A program made the position numbers and the translations under genes. The notes under the pieces are model-generated. The model ran no database searches. It was not told where the DNA came from and was given only the letters and a program-made list of their open reading frames with translations. This document shows positions 1 to 6,068 of a stretch of 8,199 bases of DNA, piece by piece. Source of the stretch: an uncultured Clostridia bacterium (lineage in GTDB: Bacteria > Bacillota > Dehalobacteriia > UBA4068 > JAAVYR01); contig CAMNVD010000049.1 of the NCBI GenBank assembly GCA_946562005.1, positions 1 through 8,199 on the forward strand, in the 5' to 3' direction. Position 1 is the stretch's first letter. Each line of letters starts with the position of its first letter.

Positions 1-264
1 GATTTTATCATACTCTTCACCTCGAGCAGAGAGCATAATCACCGGCGTATCCTGGATGGTGCGGATTTCTTTGCAGGCAGAAAAACCATCTAATTCCGGC
101 ATCATAATATCCATAATAATCAAATCAAATTTCTCCTGCTGCGCAATATGCACCGCTTCCATGCCATCAGCCGCTTCTACCACCACATGACCTTCAAAAA
201 TGGCATACTTTTTGATTAGTTCCCGGATATGCATTTCATCATCAACAACTAACAACTTATACAT
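1..264 (-). CDS. Response regulator, receiver domain (partial, N-terminal 88 residues)
   Basis: This is the phosphoacceptor half of a two-component response regulator. It runs off the left edge of the window in an open frame of exactly 88 codons. The protein begins MYKLLVVDDE, giving the acidic pair D8/D9. The phosphoacceptor D52 lies in the strand DLIIMDIMMPELDG, and the switch serine S79 is in the segment PVIMLSAR. In this family the aspartate is phosphorylated by a partner histidine kinase, which would be expected beyond the window. The form of the receiver suggests the OmpR/PhoB class, but the DNA-binding domain is outside the window, so the class and the signal are unknown. The ATG is preceded by AGGTGA with seven bases of spacing. 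An extended -10 promoter lies about 90 bases upstream. Confidence 0.93.
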   Translation of the reverse strand, partial: MYKLLVVDDEMHIRELIKKYAIFEGHVVVEAADGMEAVHIAQQEKFDLIIMDIMMPELDGFSACKEIRTIQDTPVIMLSARGEEYDKI

Positions 265-355
265 CTATCCATCACCTAGCTTCTCTTTATGCGATTTCCT
301 TCTACTTTTGCAGATAATAGGCAAATACTGCCTTTCTACTTCCATGGTTAATAAC

Positions 356-364
356 AGTATAACA
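356..364 (-). promoter_or_regulatory. Extended -10 promoter of the response regulator
   Basis: Read on the minus strand this is TGTTATACT, an extended -10 element (TGn followed by TATACT) with no good -35 hexamer 16-18 bases upstream. Transcription would begin near 349 and give a leader of about 85 bases before the regulator ATG at 264. Inferred from sequence only. Confidence 0.5.
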
Positions 365-518
365 GATTTTTGGCTGGAGAATGTGACAAATAACTGAAAA
401 TTACAAACAAATATAAAAACAAGAGCCGCTACCATTAACACCCTTTTTCTTTTTGTCATTCATTTGTTATTCACCAGTCATATAATCTTCATCTGTTTGG
501 CACTCTACGGAGCGTTCA

Positions 519-547
519 TTGCTTTCCCCATAGACTCCCCATATAAT
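519..547 (+). promoter_or_regulatory. Promoter of the flavoprotein gene
   Basis: A perfect TATAAT (542-547) sits 17 bases downstream of TTGCTT (519-524), a half-match to the -35 consensus. Transcription would start near 554, about 33 bases before the TTG start codon. A second TATAAT at 481-486 has no well-spaced -35 and is a weaker alternative. Confidence 0.45.
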
Positions 548-572
548 CAGGTTGAATAAAAAAACATTGATT

Positions 573-578
573 AGGAGG
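573..578 (+). promoter_or_regulatory. Strong Shine-Dalgarno that fixes a TTG start
   Basis: A perfect AGGAGG lies eight bases before TTG at 587. The next codons give the canonical flavodoxin-fold start KFVAFNGSP, so the rare TTG start is well supported. Confidence 0.8.
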
Positions 579-586
579 AATCCACT

Positions 587-1258
587 TTGAAATTTGTTGC
601 ATTTAACGGAAGCCCCGCCGGAAAAAATAGCGCCACAGGTCGCATACTAACAGCCTTTTTAGCGGGGACGGCACGTGCAGGCGCCAAAACAGAACAATAC
701 CATTTAACAGATTACCATATCAAACAATGTCAAGGCTGCTTTGCTTGTTGGTTCCAATCACCAGGCAAGTGCACAATAGATGATGACATGGAACAGCTGC
801 TTCAGGCATATCTTTCTGCCGACATCGTTTGCTTTGGTTCCCCCGTTTATTCCTGGAATATGACAGCGCTGCTAAAAAACTTCGTCGATAGATTGATACC
901 GCTGAAAAGCCCCTTGCTCACAGAAAAAGCCGGCCACTTTGATATGGCAGATGGGAAAAAACGTCAGCAACAGTACGTCGCCATCGCTAATTGCGGCTTT
1001 CCTGGAGAAAATAATTTTTCCATTATACAAGCCGCTTTTTCTTGCTGCAACCCCTGTTTAGAGATTTATCGCAATTGCGGCAAGCTGCTAACCTCCAAAC
1101 AACCCGCCGTACAGGAAATAGTTGCTGATTATTTATCTCAAGTAGAACAAGCCGGCTATGAAATGGCCACAAACGGCTTTGTAAGTGATAATACAAAAAA
1201 ACAGCTAGCAATGGATTTGATGACAACAGAAGACTATATCAAATTTTTAGGTATGTAA
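587..1258 (+). CDS. NAD(P)H-dependent flavin oxidoreductase, iron-sulfur flavoprotein-like
   Basis: A 223-residue cytoplasmic flavodoxin-fold protein of the NADPH-dependent FMN reductase superfamily. The phosphate-binding loop is NGSPAGKNSATGR (residues 7-19). The second FMN-contact segment is GSPVYSWNMTALLKNFVDR (84-102), and CGFPGE (136-141) is typical of the group. Residues 48-62 form C-x2-C-x2-C-x7-C (C48, C51, C54, C62), resembling the compact 4Fe-4S motif of iron-sulfur flavoproteins (Isf), which transfer electrons in anaerobes and may detoxify oxygen or peroxide. A further group, C153, C154, C157 and C164, is unusual. Cluster binding is inferred, since many homologues keep only part of this motif. 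The gene starts at TTG, stands alone, and ends in a terminator shared with the convergent Rieske gene. The physiological substrate cannot be told. Confidence 0.88.
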   Translation: MKFVAFNGSPAGKNSATGRILTAFLAGTARAGAKTEQYHLTDYHIKQCQGCFACWFQSPGKCTIDDDMEQLLQAYLSADIVCFGSPVYSWNMTALLKNFVDRLIPLKSPLLTEKAGHFDMADGKKRQQQYVAIANCGFPGENNFSIIQAAFSCCNPCLEIYRNCGKLLTSKQPAVQEIVADYLSQVEQAGYEMATNGFVSDNTKKQLAMDLMTTEDYIKFLGM

Positions 1259-1265
1259 TTAAAAC

Positions 1266-1308
1266 AAACAAAAGAAGCAGGCGTGAAAAATGTCTGCTTC
1301 TTTTGTTT
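1266..1308. terminator. Bidirectional terminator between convergent genes
   Basis: A perfect 15-base inverted repeat (1266-1280 and 1294-1308; core ACAAAAGAAGCAG) with a 13-base loop. T-rich tails occur in both directions. It follows the flavoprotein stop closely and abuts the TAA of the opposite gene (1308-1310), so it probably ends both transcripts. Confidence 0.85.
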
Positions 1309-2759
1309 TATTCTTCTATTTCCAAACCTCGCATAGCTGGGTTATCTAGGAGCTTGCCCCGGTAATCAAAACGAGAACCATGACAAGGACAATCCCAGGA
1401 CAACTCATCAGGATTCCATTCCAGCTGACAGCCAAGGTGCGGACACTTGGTAGTGACCATATGGACCTCTCCATTTTCCTCTTTATAGACGCCTATCTTT
1501 TTCCCCTCATATTCTACGATGCCCCCATGACCGTTAGGAATATGGTCCAAATCTGTATCCGGAATTTCCACTTTTTCTGCAATCCATTGCTTCGCCGTTT
1601 CCATAGTGTTTTGCCATAAATTTTGCATAGAAGCAGAAAGATGAAACCGCTGAGGAGAAAACACTTCTGCCACTTCACGGCTTTTCCCCTTGCTGACATG
1701 GTCTGCAAAAAGGCTTGCCGCCACCATAGAGCTAGTCATCCCCCATTTATTAAAACCAGTCGCTACCAAAAGATGAGGCATATTGAGCGCATATTCCCCG
1801 ATATAGGGGATACCGTCCAAAGACATACAGTCTTGTGCCGACCAATGATACCGCTCTACACTTTGAGGATAATATTTCTTTGCCGCCTGGCGTAGCTTTT
1901 CATAACTGCCGCCTAAGGAATTCTCCCCCGTGCGGTACCCCGCCCCACCTAGCAAAAGATAATCCCCATAATTACGAAAAGAAAAACCACTGTCATCATC
2001 CCCATCAATATACATACCATCCAGTGAGGCTGCCTGGTCTAACGCTATGACAGCCGACCGCTGCTGATACATACGAGCAAAGTAATATCCTGGCGCATTT
2101 AAGAAAGGAAAATGGGTCGTCACAATAATGTGGTCCCCTTGGATATTTCCTTTATCCGTAATAACCGTATTTCCCGCTATATCCAATGCCATAGTATGAT
2201 GAAAAATAGTTAGTTCCTTAAATAAATGCCGCAAAAATTTCAATGGGTGAAACTGCCCCTGGTCAGCGAAACGCACCGCTCCTTTCACAGCAAACGGCAA
2301 GGTAGTTTCTGTAGTAAACTCAGCAGCAATGCCAAGTTTCTCTGCCGCCTTTACCTCAGCCTCAATACGAACTGCATTATCCTGCGAATAAACATAAGCA
2401 GGCAACCGCTGCCAATCACAATCAATTTGCTTTTCTCTAATGAGCCGGTCATAGCTATTGATAGCCTCCATATTGGCCGTCGCATATTGCTGGGCTTTTT
2501 CTAGTCCCACTTGGTCAATGAGTTTGTCATAAATCAGGCCGTGCTGGGCCGTTACCTTTGCTGTAGTATTCTGTGTTACGCCAGAAGCAATAGCATCCCG
2601 TTCTAGAATAACCACAGAAGCCCCTTGCTGCTGCAAAAGATAGCCCGTTAAGATGCCGCACATCCCAGCGCCGATAATGACGACATCCGCCTTTTCGCCT
2701 GCCGCTGTAAAATCCTTGCCCGCAGGCATTTCACAGGTAGCCCGCCAAATTGATTCCAT
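1308..2759 (-). CDS. FAD-dependent oxidoreductase with C-terminal Rieske [2Fe-2S] domain (YhfW-like)
   Basis: A 483-residue two-domain redox protein. Residues 25-360 form a DAO/glycine-oxidase-type FAD fold: the dinucleotide loop is VVIIGAGMCG (26-35, G30/G32/G35) and E53 is the likely ribose-binding acid. The motif GIPYIGE (316-322) and the segment LLVATGFNKWGMT (330-342) are typical of the second FAD contact. Residues 405-483 are a Rieske domain: C439-P-H441 and C457-P-C459-H460 carry the four cluster ligands (C439, H441, C457, H460), while C444 and C459 can form the usual bridging disulfide. The architecture matches Bacillus YhfW, whose substrate is unknown. The domain order implies electron flow between flavin and cluster. 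The open frame extends 39 codons upstream, but I chose ATG 2759 because GGGGGAG lies eight bases before it and the extra residues match nothing. It is cytoplasmic, with no signal peptide or membrane segment. Confidence 0.92.
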   Translation of the reverse strand: MESIWRATCEMPAGKDFTAAGEKADVVIIGAGMCGILTGYLLQQQGASVVILERDAIASGVTQNTTAKVTAQHGLIYDKLIDQVGLEKAQQYATANMEAINSYDRLIREKQIDCDWQRLPAYVYSQDNAVRIEAEVKAAEKLGIAAEFTTETTLPFAVKGAVRFADQGQFHPLKFLRHLFKELTIFHHTMALDIAGNTVITDKGNIQGDHIIVTTHFPFLNAPGYYFARMYQQRSAVIALDQAASLDGMYIDGDDDSGFSFRNYGDYLLLGGAGYRTGENSLGGSYEKLRQAAKKYYPQSVERYHWSAQDCMSLDGIPYIGEYALNMPHLLVATGFNKWGMTSSMVAASLFADHVSKGKSREVAEVFSPQRFHLSASMQNLWQNTMETAKQWIAEKVEIPDTDLDHIPNGHGGIVEYEGKKIGVYKEENGEVHMVTTKCPHLGCQLEWNPDELSWDCPCHGSRFDYRGKLLDNPAMRGLEIEE

Positions 2760-2767
2760 ATTTTCAT

Positions 2768-2774
2768 CTCCCCC
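2768..2774 (-). promoter_or_regulatory. Shine-Dalgarno that sets the Rieske oxidoreductase start
   Basis: On the minus strand this reads GGGGGAG, eight bases before ATG 2759. It argues against the longer frame starting near 2876, which would overlap the promoter of the divergent gene. Confidence 0.7.
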
Positions 2775-2858
2775 ACCACACCTATTTCTTCTTATTATTG
2801 CTAACAACGGAAAAAACATACATGAATGAAGAGAAAACTGGTATCTGCCCGCATTTTC

Positions 2859-2867
2859 TGCTATACT
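2859..2867 (+). promoter_or_regulatory. Extended -10 promoter of the YbaK-type gene
   Basis: TGCTATACT is an extended -10 element (TGn plus TATACT). No good -35 is found upstream. The start would be near 2874, leaving a 33-base leader. The motif closely resembles the one before the response regulator. Confidence 0.5.
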
Positions 2868-2907
2868 ATTTTTCAATCAGATTATATAAAGAAACGGAGC
2901 ATATTTT

Positions 2908-3390
2908 ATGTCTATCGAAAAAGTAAAAGCATATTTCAAAGCATATGGACGGGAACAAGATGTACGAGAAATGCCCGACTCTTGCGCTACCGTAGAACTT
3001 GCAGCCCTTGCCTTAGGCGTCATTCCGGCACGCATCGCCAAAACCATGGCATTCCAAAAAGATAACGGCGCTATCCTTATCGTGACTGCTGGTGACAGCC
3101 GCATTGATAACAGCAAATTCAAAAAGCTGTTTGGCATGAAAGCCAAAATGCTCTCCGCAGAAGAAGTCATCGCCATCGTAGGACACGCTCCTGGCGGCGT
3201 GTGCCCTTTTGCTGTCAACGAAGAAACAGTTACCGTTTACACGGATATCTCTCTAGAACGATTTGATACTGTTTTTCCTTCTGCGGGCAGTCATAATTCT
3301 CTTATCGAGCTAACCTGCAATGATTTATTTACCTTTTCCCACAGCAAAGAATGGATAGATATCTGCAAAGACTGGCAAGAACAAAACTAG
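2908..3390 (+). CDS. YbaK/EbsC family aminoacyl-tRNA deacylase
   Basis: A 160-residue stand-alone YbaK/ProRS-INS editing domain. Characterised members hydrolyse mischarged tRNA in trans (for example Cys-tRNAPro by YbaK, Ala-tRNAPro by ProX-type proteins). The expected elements are present in order: the N-terminal ATVELAALALG helix (27-37), K45 in ARIAKTMAF (the family's essential lysine), the AGDSRID segment (61-67), the glycine-rich loop VGHAPGGVCPF (91-101), and the late FPSAGSHNSLIEL strand (123-135). The length is normal and no synthetase domain is fused. The ATG has CGGAG eight bases upstream. It is divergent from the Rieske gene and convergent with ylmH, with only 53 bases between stop codons. 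Which mischarged tRNA it clears cannot be read from the sequence. Confidence 0.93.
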   Translation: MSIEKVKAYFKAYGREQDVREMPDSCATVELAALALGVIPARIAKTMAFQKDNGAILIVTAGDSRIDNSKFKKLFGMKAKMLSAEEVIAIVGHAPGGVCPFAVNEETVTVYTDISLERFDTVFPSAGSHNSLIELTCNDLFTFSHSKEWIDICKDWQEQN

Positions 3391-3443
3391 CCACCATAAT
3401 GCAGACCTGTCATCCTAAGATGCGAAAGTCTCCAAGAATCTTT

Positions 3444-4211
3444 TTAGAGATATTTTTCTATTGTCACACTGATTTTGTCCTTCCTGGTACGTCCACCGAT
3501 TTCCTTGAGGATAGCCTTTCCCTTCCCCCTAACCACGATTTTATCCCCTGGTTGCAAGTTCTTTTCTGGCTTTTGGCAAAGCTGTCCATTGATAAAGACT
3601 TGGCCTCGGCTAATGGCTTCTGTCGTCATACTTCGGGAAAGATGAAAAGTAGCAGCGGCTAATACATCCAGCCGGAGAGAGGCCGCAGTTAGTTGCACAG
3701 TCTCTCGTTGCTGACGCTGCATAACAATATCTGAAAAAGGTATCTCCCGAATCACAAGAGACGCTCTGCCTGCCTTCTCATAGTTAGTCTCCAGATAAGG
3801 CAAAAGCTTCCGAAAGACAATGATATTTGCCCCCTCAGCAAAAACTAAAATATCTCCTACCATTTCCCGCTTAATACCAAGTCCCATCAACGCCCCTAGG
3901 TAATCCCGGTGAGAAAGCATCACTCCACCTTTAGGCTTAACCTGCAATAGGGCAAAAGGAGAATCCGTTTCAACCTGTCCATAAAAGTCTTCCGACATCA
4001 GATACCAGGGCAAAAAGAAACAAACCACTCGTTCCGCATCCTCGTAACCACCCCAAAGAAGAAATTGATTTCTATTGTGATTCAGACAAAATTGCTCTGC
4101 TACTACCCGCTGTCGGCTATCTAAAAAATAGCTGTAAGTAACAGCATCTTCTTTTTCACATTGGGCCATTTTATCCGCAAGATAAGCTAACAACAAATCG
4201 TCTTCAGACAT
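3444..4211 (-). CDS. ylmH: S4-domain RNA-binding protein YlmH
   Basis: A 255-residue YlmH-family protein, close to the usual length of about 255-260. Residues 1-90 form the divergent N-terminal domain. HRDYLGALMGLGIKRE (101-116), followed by VGDILV, is the family signature. Residues 178-238 are an S4 RNA-binding domain with the core SRGQVFINGQ (201-210) and the turn LQPGDKIVV (219-227). In Bacillus, YlmH binds the large ribosomal subunit with obstructed peptidyl-tRNA and works in ribosome-associated quality control (a paralogue of RqcP). The gene usually lies beside division genes (ylmE-ylmG/divIVA); here those neighbours are absent. I chose ATG 4211 over the GTG seven codons upstream because the purine tract AAGGAAGGGAG at 4218-4228 is its Shine-Dalgarno and overlaps the GTG frame. 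The mscL terminator lies upstream, and only a weak promoter (TATGAT) can be seen in the gap. Confidence 0.93.
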   Translation of the reverse strand: MSEDDLLLAYLADKMAQCEKEDAVTYSYFLDSRQRVVAEQFCLNHNRNQFLLWGGYEDAERVVCFFLPWYLMSEDFYGQVETDSPFALLQVKPKGGVMLSHRDYLGALMGLGIKREMVGDILVFAEGANIIVFRKLLPYLETNYEKAGRASLVIREIPFSDIVMQRQQRETVQLTAASLRLDVLAAATFHLSRSMTTEAISRGQVFINGQLCQKPEKNLQPGDKIVVRGKGKAILKEIGGRTRKDKISVTIEKYL

Positions 4212-4217
4212 TCCGCT

Positions 4218-4228
4218 CTCCCTTCCTT
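4218..4228 (-). promoter_or_regulatory. Shine-Dalgarno that sets the ylmH start
   Basis: The minus strand reads AAGGAAGGGAG, with GGGAG six bases before ATG 4211. The alternative GTG at 4232 would place this site inside the coding sequence. Confidence 0.65.
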
Positions 4229-4257
4229 TCACTTGTAATCATAAGCAAACCGTCCAA

Positions 4258-4289
4258 AAAAAGACCATGGTACCAGCCATGGTCTTTTT
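4258..4289 (-). terminator. Terminator of mscL
   Basis: A perfect 13-base stem (4258-4270 and 4277-4289; AAAAAGACCATGG and its complement) with a six-base loop. On the minus strand it is followed by a run of seven T. It sits 25 bases past the mscL stop and separates mscL from ylmH. The T-rich tail on the plus strand means it could work in both directions. Confidence 0.88.
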
Positions 4290-4313
4290 ATTTTCTACAT
4301 GATGCATCCAAAA

Positions 4314-4736
4314 TTATTTTTTTTGCAACAAATCTCGGATATCTGTTAATAATTCCTCTACTGTAGGCGCAGCAGGCGCTTCCGCTACAGCCTCTTCTGC
4401 CTGGGCTTCTTTTTTCGCTGTTAATTTATTGATAACCTTCACAAAGAAGAAAATACAAAGAGCAATCAAAAAGAAGTCTATTACATTCTGTAAGAAACTA
4501 CCATATAGCAAAGCCGCTTCTTCCTTTATTACCACACCGTCTACTACTTCCGCAGGACTTAGCACCAGCTTCAGCCCGCTCACATTAGAGCCGCCCAGGA
4601 GATTGCCAATGACCGGCATAAAGATATCATTCACCAGAGAGGTAACGATTTTACCAAAAGCTGTCCCGATAATAACCCCAACAGCCATATCTAATACATT
4701 GCCCCGAAAAGCAAACTTCTTAAACTCTTCCCACAT
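4314..4736 (-). CDS. mscL: Large-conductance mechanosensitive channel MscL
   Basis: A 140-residue inner-membrane protein forming the homopentameric pore that opens under high membrane tension to release solutes during hypo-osmotic shock. The N-terminal amphipathic helix MWEEFKKFAFRGN leads into TM1 (about 14-44), containing the family signature GNVLDMAVGVIIGTAFGKIV and the N/D pair of NDIFMP. A short periplasmic loop (about 45-75) follows. TM2 (about 76-104) starts with YGSFLQNVIDFFLIA, and a charged linker plus the C-terminal helix VEELLTDIRDLLQKK (126-140) builds the cytoplasmic bundle. The length and all key motifs are normal. The ATG is preceded by GGAAGG and, a little further up, AAGGAG. 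The gene has its own promoter and terminator, so it is a single transcription unit. Confidence 0.97.
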   Translation of the reverse strand: MWEEFKKFAFRGNVLDMAVGVIIGTAFGKIVTSLVNDIFMPVIGNLLGGSNVSGLKLVLSPAEVVDGVVIKEEAALLYGSFLQNVIDFFLIALCIFFFVKVINKLTAKKEAQAEEAVAEAPAAPTVEELLTDIRDLLQKK

Positions 4737-4772
4737 AATACCTTCCGCTCCTTACTTCTAATCTTACGACAT

Positions 4773-4801
4773 ATTCTACCAAACAAATAATGCCTTGTCT
4801 A
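4773..4801 (-). promoter_or_regulatory. Promoter of mscL
   Basis: On the minus strand TAGACA (4796-4801) and TAGAAT (4773-4778) are separated by exactly 17 bases, each with one mismatch to consensus. This is the best two-hexamer promoter in the window. Transcription would start near 4766, about 30 bases before the ATG. Confidence 0.65.
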
Positions 4802-4850
4802 TGGATTACAGGAAAATCTCACTATCACACCACAGCTTGTTTATAAAGAA

Positions 4851-4893
4851 TTAACAAATTGCCAATTGGTCCTTAAGATTTTGTTTATATTCT
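4851..4893 (+). promoter_or_regulatory. Candidate promoter(s) of the methyltransferase
   Basis: Two overlapping possibilities are seen: TTAACA (4851-4856), 17 bases, TAAGAT (4874-4879); and TTGGTC (4866-4871), 16 bases, TATTCT (4888-4893). A further TATACT at 4910-4915 lacks a -35. The palindromes CCAATTGG and AATTG-C-CAATT overlap this area and might be operator-like, but nothing proves this. Either choice gives a leader of about 95-110 bases, which would contain the tandem duplication. Confidence 0.35.
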
Positions 4894-4917
4894 AGGAGCA
4901 GCCGCAGACTATACTAA

Positions 4918-4998
4918 GATTAGACAATAAACCAAACAGATAATTCTATGCTCTTATGATTAGACAAGAATAAAACCAAAAAGGAGATGCTCCTATGA
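4918..4998 (+). repeat. Imperfect 40-base tandem duplication in the methyltransferase leader
   Basis: GATTAGACAA occurs at 4918-4927 and 4958-4967. ATGCTC(T/C)TATGA occurs at 4948-4959 and 4987-4998. The offsets of 40 and 39 bases, with AACCAAA-type blocks between, mark two diverged tandem copies. The second copy carries the real Shine-Dalgarno and start codon. In the first, the matching ATG (4956) opens only a five-codon frame, MIRQE then stop, with no Shine-Dalgarno. Confidence 0.7.
4982..4994 (+). promoter_or_regulatory. Hairpin covering the methyltransferase Shine-Dalgarno
   Basis: AGGAG-ATG-CTCCT is a five-base-pair inverted repeat with a three-base loop, lying between 4982 and 4994 directly before ATG 4995. 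AGGAG is the Shine-Dalgarno itself (eight bases of spacing), so the fold would hide it. The stem is short, and its effect in the cell is inference. Confidence 0.45.
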
Positions 4999-5873
4999 AT
5001 ACCAACAAAAGAGAACAAAATCAACAACAAGATACAACGCCTAACCAGCCCAAACACGAAGTTTTTGACTATAACCAGGTTGATTATCATAAATTTTGGC
5101 AGGAGCATAACCGTACCTATGAAGACACCGTAGAACGCATAGCCCTCCAACGTCTTACAAAAGATATGCAAGGCACCTGCATAGAGATTGGCGGTGGATT
5201 TGGACGTCTCATCAATGAATACGCCCCCAAATGCAGTCATGTGTTTTTTACTGATTGCACAAAGAAATTAGTAGCACAGGCAAAGCAGCATATAGAAGCG
5301 TTAGGCTTATCTAATGTAGAATGTGAAACTCTGAATTTATACGATTTAGACCAGTGCGGACAAGTTTTCGACAATGCCATTTGCGTCCGAGTTATGCACC
5401 ACATAGAAGATGTACCCTTTTTCTTTCAGCAGGTAAATGCTGTCCTACCAGAGGACGGTACCTTCATTTTTGAATACGCAAATAAGAAAAATATACTGGA
5501 GATTTTCCGCTATCTATTTCGGCGCCCCAATATTAAACCTTTTGATTACGAGCCCAGCCGAAGAGGGTATGGTATTTTTTACAACTTCCATCCTACCTAC
5601 ATCAAAGATATGCTGCAAGAAAACGGTTTTCTTATAGAAGAAGAACTTGCAGTTTCCCTTTTCCGTAACGGCTTCTTAAAGAAAATATTCGGCTATCGTC
5701 TTCTCGCCAAAATAGAAAAACAACTGCAAAAACCATTAGCAAAATTCCACCCTAGTCCCAGCATTTTCATAAAAGCAAAAAAGATACAAACCTGTAGTCA
5801 AACAATTCGCAAGGAAAATAAAACAATAACATATAACGCCTATTCTCATGATTTTAGCAAAAAAGCCATTTAA
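4995..5873 (+). CDS. Class I SAM-dependent methyltransferase
   Basis: A 292-residue soluble Rossmann-fold methyltransferase (Methyltransf_11/25 type). Motif I is CIEIGGGFGR (62-71), the SAM-binding glycine loop with E64. Motif II ends at D87 in HVFFTDC, the adenine-side acid is near D117 in LNLYDLD, and the post-motif helix is MHHIEDV (134-140). A late insert (about 165-200, FRYLFRRPNIKPFDYEP) and GFLIEEE (211-217) lie in the substrate-facing part. PSIFIKAKK (255-263) is the usual last strand, after which a 30-residue polar tail follows. The N-terminal 22 residues are Gln/Asn-rich and probably disordered. The substrate is not recognisable; small-molecule, quinone or glycan targets are all possible. 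It is a single-gene unit with an unusual leader and its own terminator. Confidence 0.9.
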   Translation: MNTNKREQNQQQDTTPNQPKHEVFDYNQVDYHKFWQEHNRTYEDTVERIALQRLTKDMQGTCIEIGGGFGRLINEYAPKCSHVFFTDCTKKLVAQAKQHIEALGLSNVECETLNLYDLDQCGQVFDNAICVRVMHHIEDVPFFFQQVNAVLPEDGTFIFEYANKKNILEIFRYLFRRPNIKPFDYEPSRRGYGIFYNFHPTYIKDMLQENGFLIEEELAVSLFRNGFLKKIFGYRLLAKIEKQLQKPLAKFHPSPSIFIKAKKIQTCSQTIRKENKTITYNAYSHDFSKKAI

Positions 5874-5877
5874 TCCT

Positions 5878-5893
5878 TAGTCTCCTAGTCTCC
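5878..5893 (+). repeat. Tandem 8-base repeat after the methyltransferase stop
   Basis: TAGTCTCC occurs twice back to back (5878-5885 and 5886-5893), between the stop codon and the terminator. This is probably a small slippage duplication, with no function implied. Confidence 0.6.
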
Positions 5894-5907
5894 AAAAGTT
5901 AGAAATG

Positions 5908-5956
5908 CTTTCTACTCCAGATATATTTACTTTTTAACTGGACTAGAAAGTTTTTT
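5908..5956 (+). terminator. Terminator of the methyltransferase
   Basis: CTTTCTACTCCAG (5908-5920) pairs with CTGGACTAGAAAG (5938-5950), giving 13 positions with one C:C mismatch. Six T follow (5951-5956). The loop is 17 bases. It overlaps the end of the possible frameshifted tail of the opposite-strand glycine-rich gene. Confidence 0.75.
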
Positions 5957-6068
5957 CATACACAGAGATAAAGTCTTACCACTTTCAGCTATTACACTAA
6001 CCCCAGGAGGCAACAATAATCTCTTCCTATCCGCTAGCAAGACCCATTGGAAGTTTCCGTGGCCCCAG
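5927..6068 (-). pseudogene. Out-of-frame C-terminal tail of the glycine-rich protein
   Basis: Directly after the glycine-rich frame diverges, another minus-strand frame reads HGNFQWVLLADRKR and then LLPPGVSVIAESGKTL, ending in TAA at 5927-5929. This looks more protein-like than the in-frame ending ATETSNGSC. Adding one G to the GGGG tract at 6063-6066 would join the two smoothly (SGAGG-HGNFQWV). I infer the natural C-terminus has been put out of frame. It could also be chance. Confidence 0.5.

Larger units (their letters stand above)
265..586. other. Divergent intergenic region between response regulator and flavoprotein
   Basis: These 322 bases separate two divergent genes. I can support one promoter toward each side, listed separately. 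A 64-codon minus-strand frame (265-459) with a hydrophobic start spans the region, and its TAG directly abuts the regulator ATG. It has no convincing ribosome binding site and contains the regulator's promoter, so I do not call it a gene. I see no RNA gene or repeat here. Confidence 0.6.

Noticed and set aside
265..459. 64-codon minus-strand frame with a hydrophobic N-terminus upstream of the response regulator
   Set aside because: No convincing ribosome binding site, the regulator promoter lies inside it, and the second half is low-quality sequence. It is more likely a non-coding leader.
2760..2876. 39-codon N-terminal extension of the Rieske oxidoreductase
   Set aside because: The internal ATG at 2759 has a strong GGGGGAG, the family starts near there, and the extension overlaps the divergent promoter region.
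3391..3443. Terminator between the convergent YbaK-type gene and ylmH
   Set aside because: Only a five-base AAGAT/ATCTT pairing with a long loop is visible, too weak to call.
4858..4870. CCAATTGG and AATTG-C-CAATT palindromes as an operator
   Set aside because: They are short and AT-rich, match no regulator motif I can name, and may be chance. They are only mentioned with the promoter.
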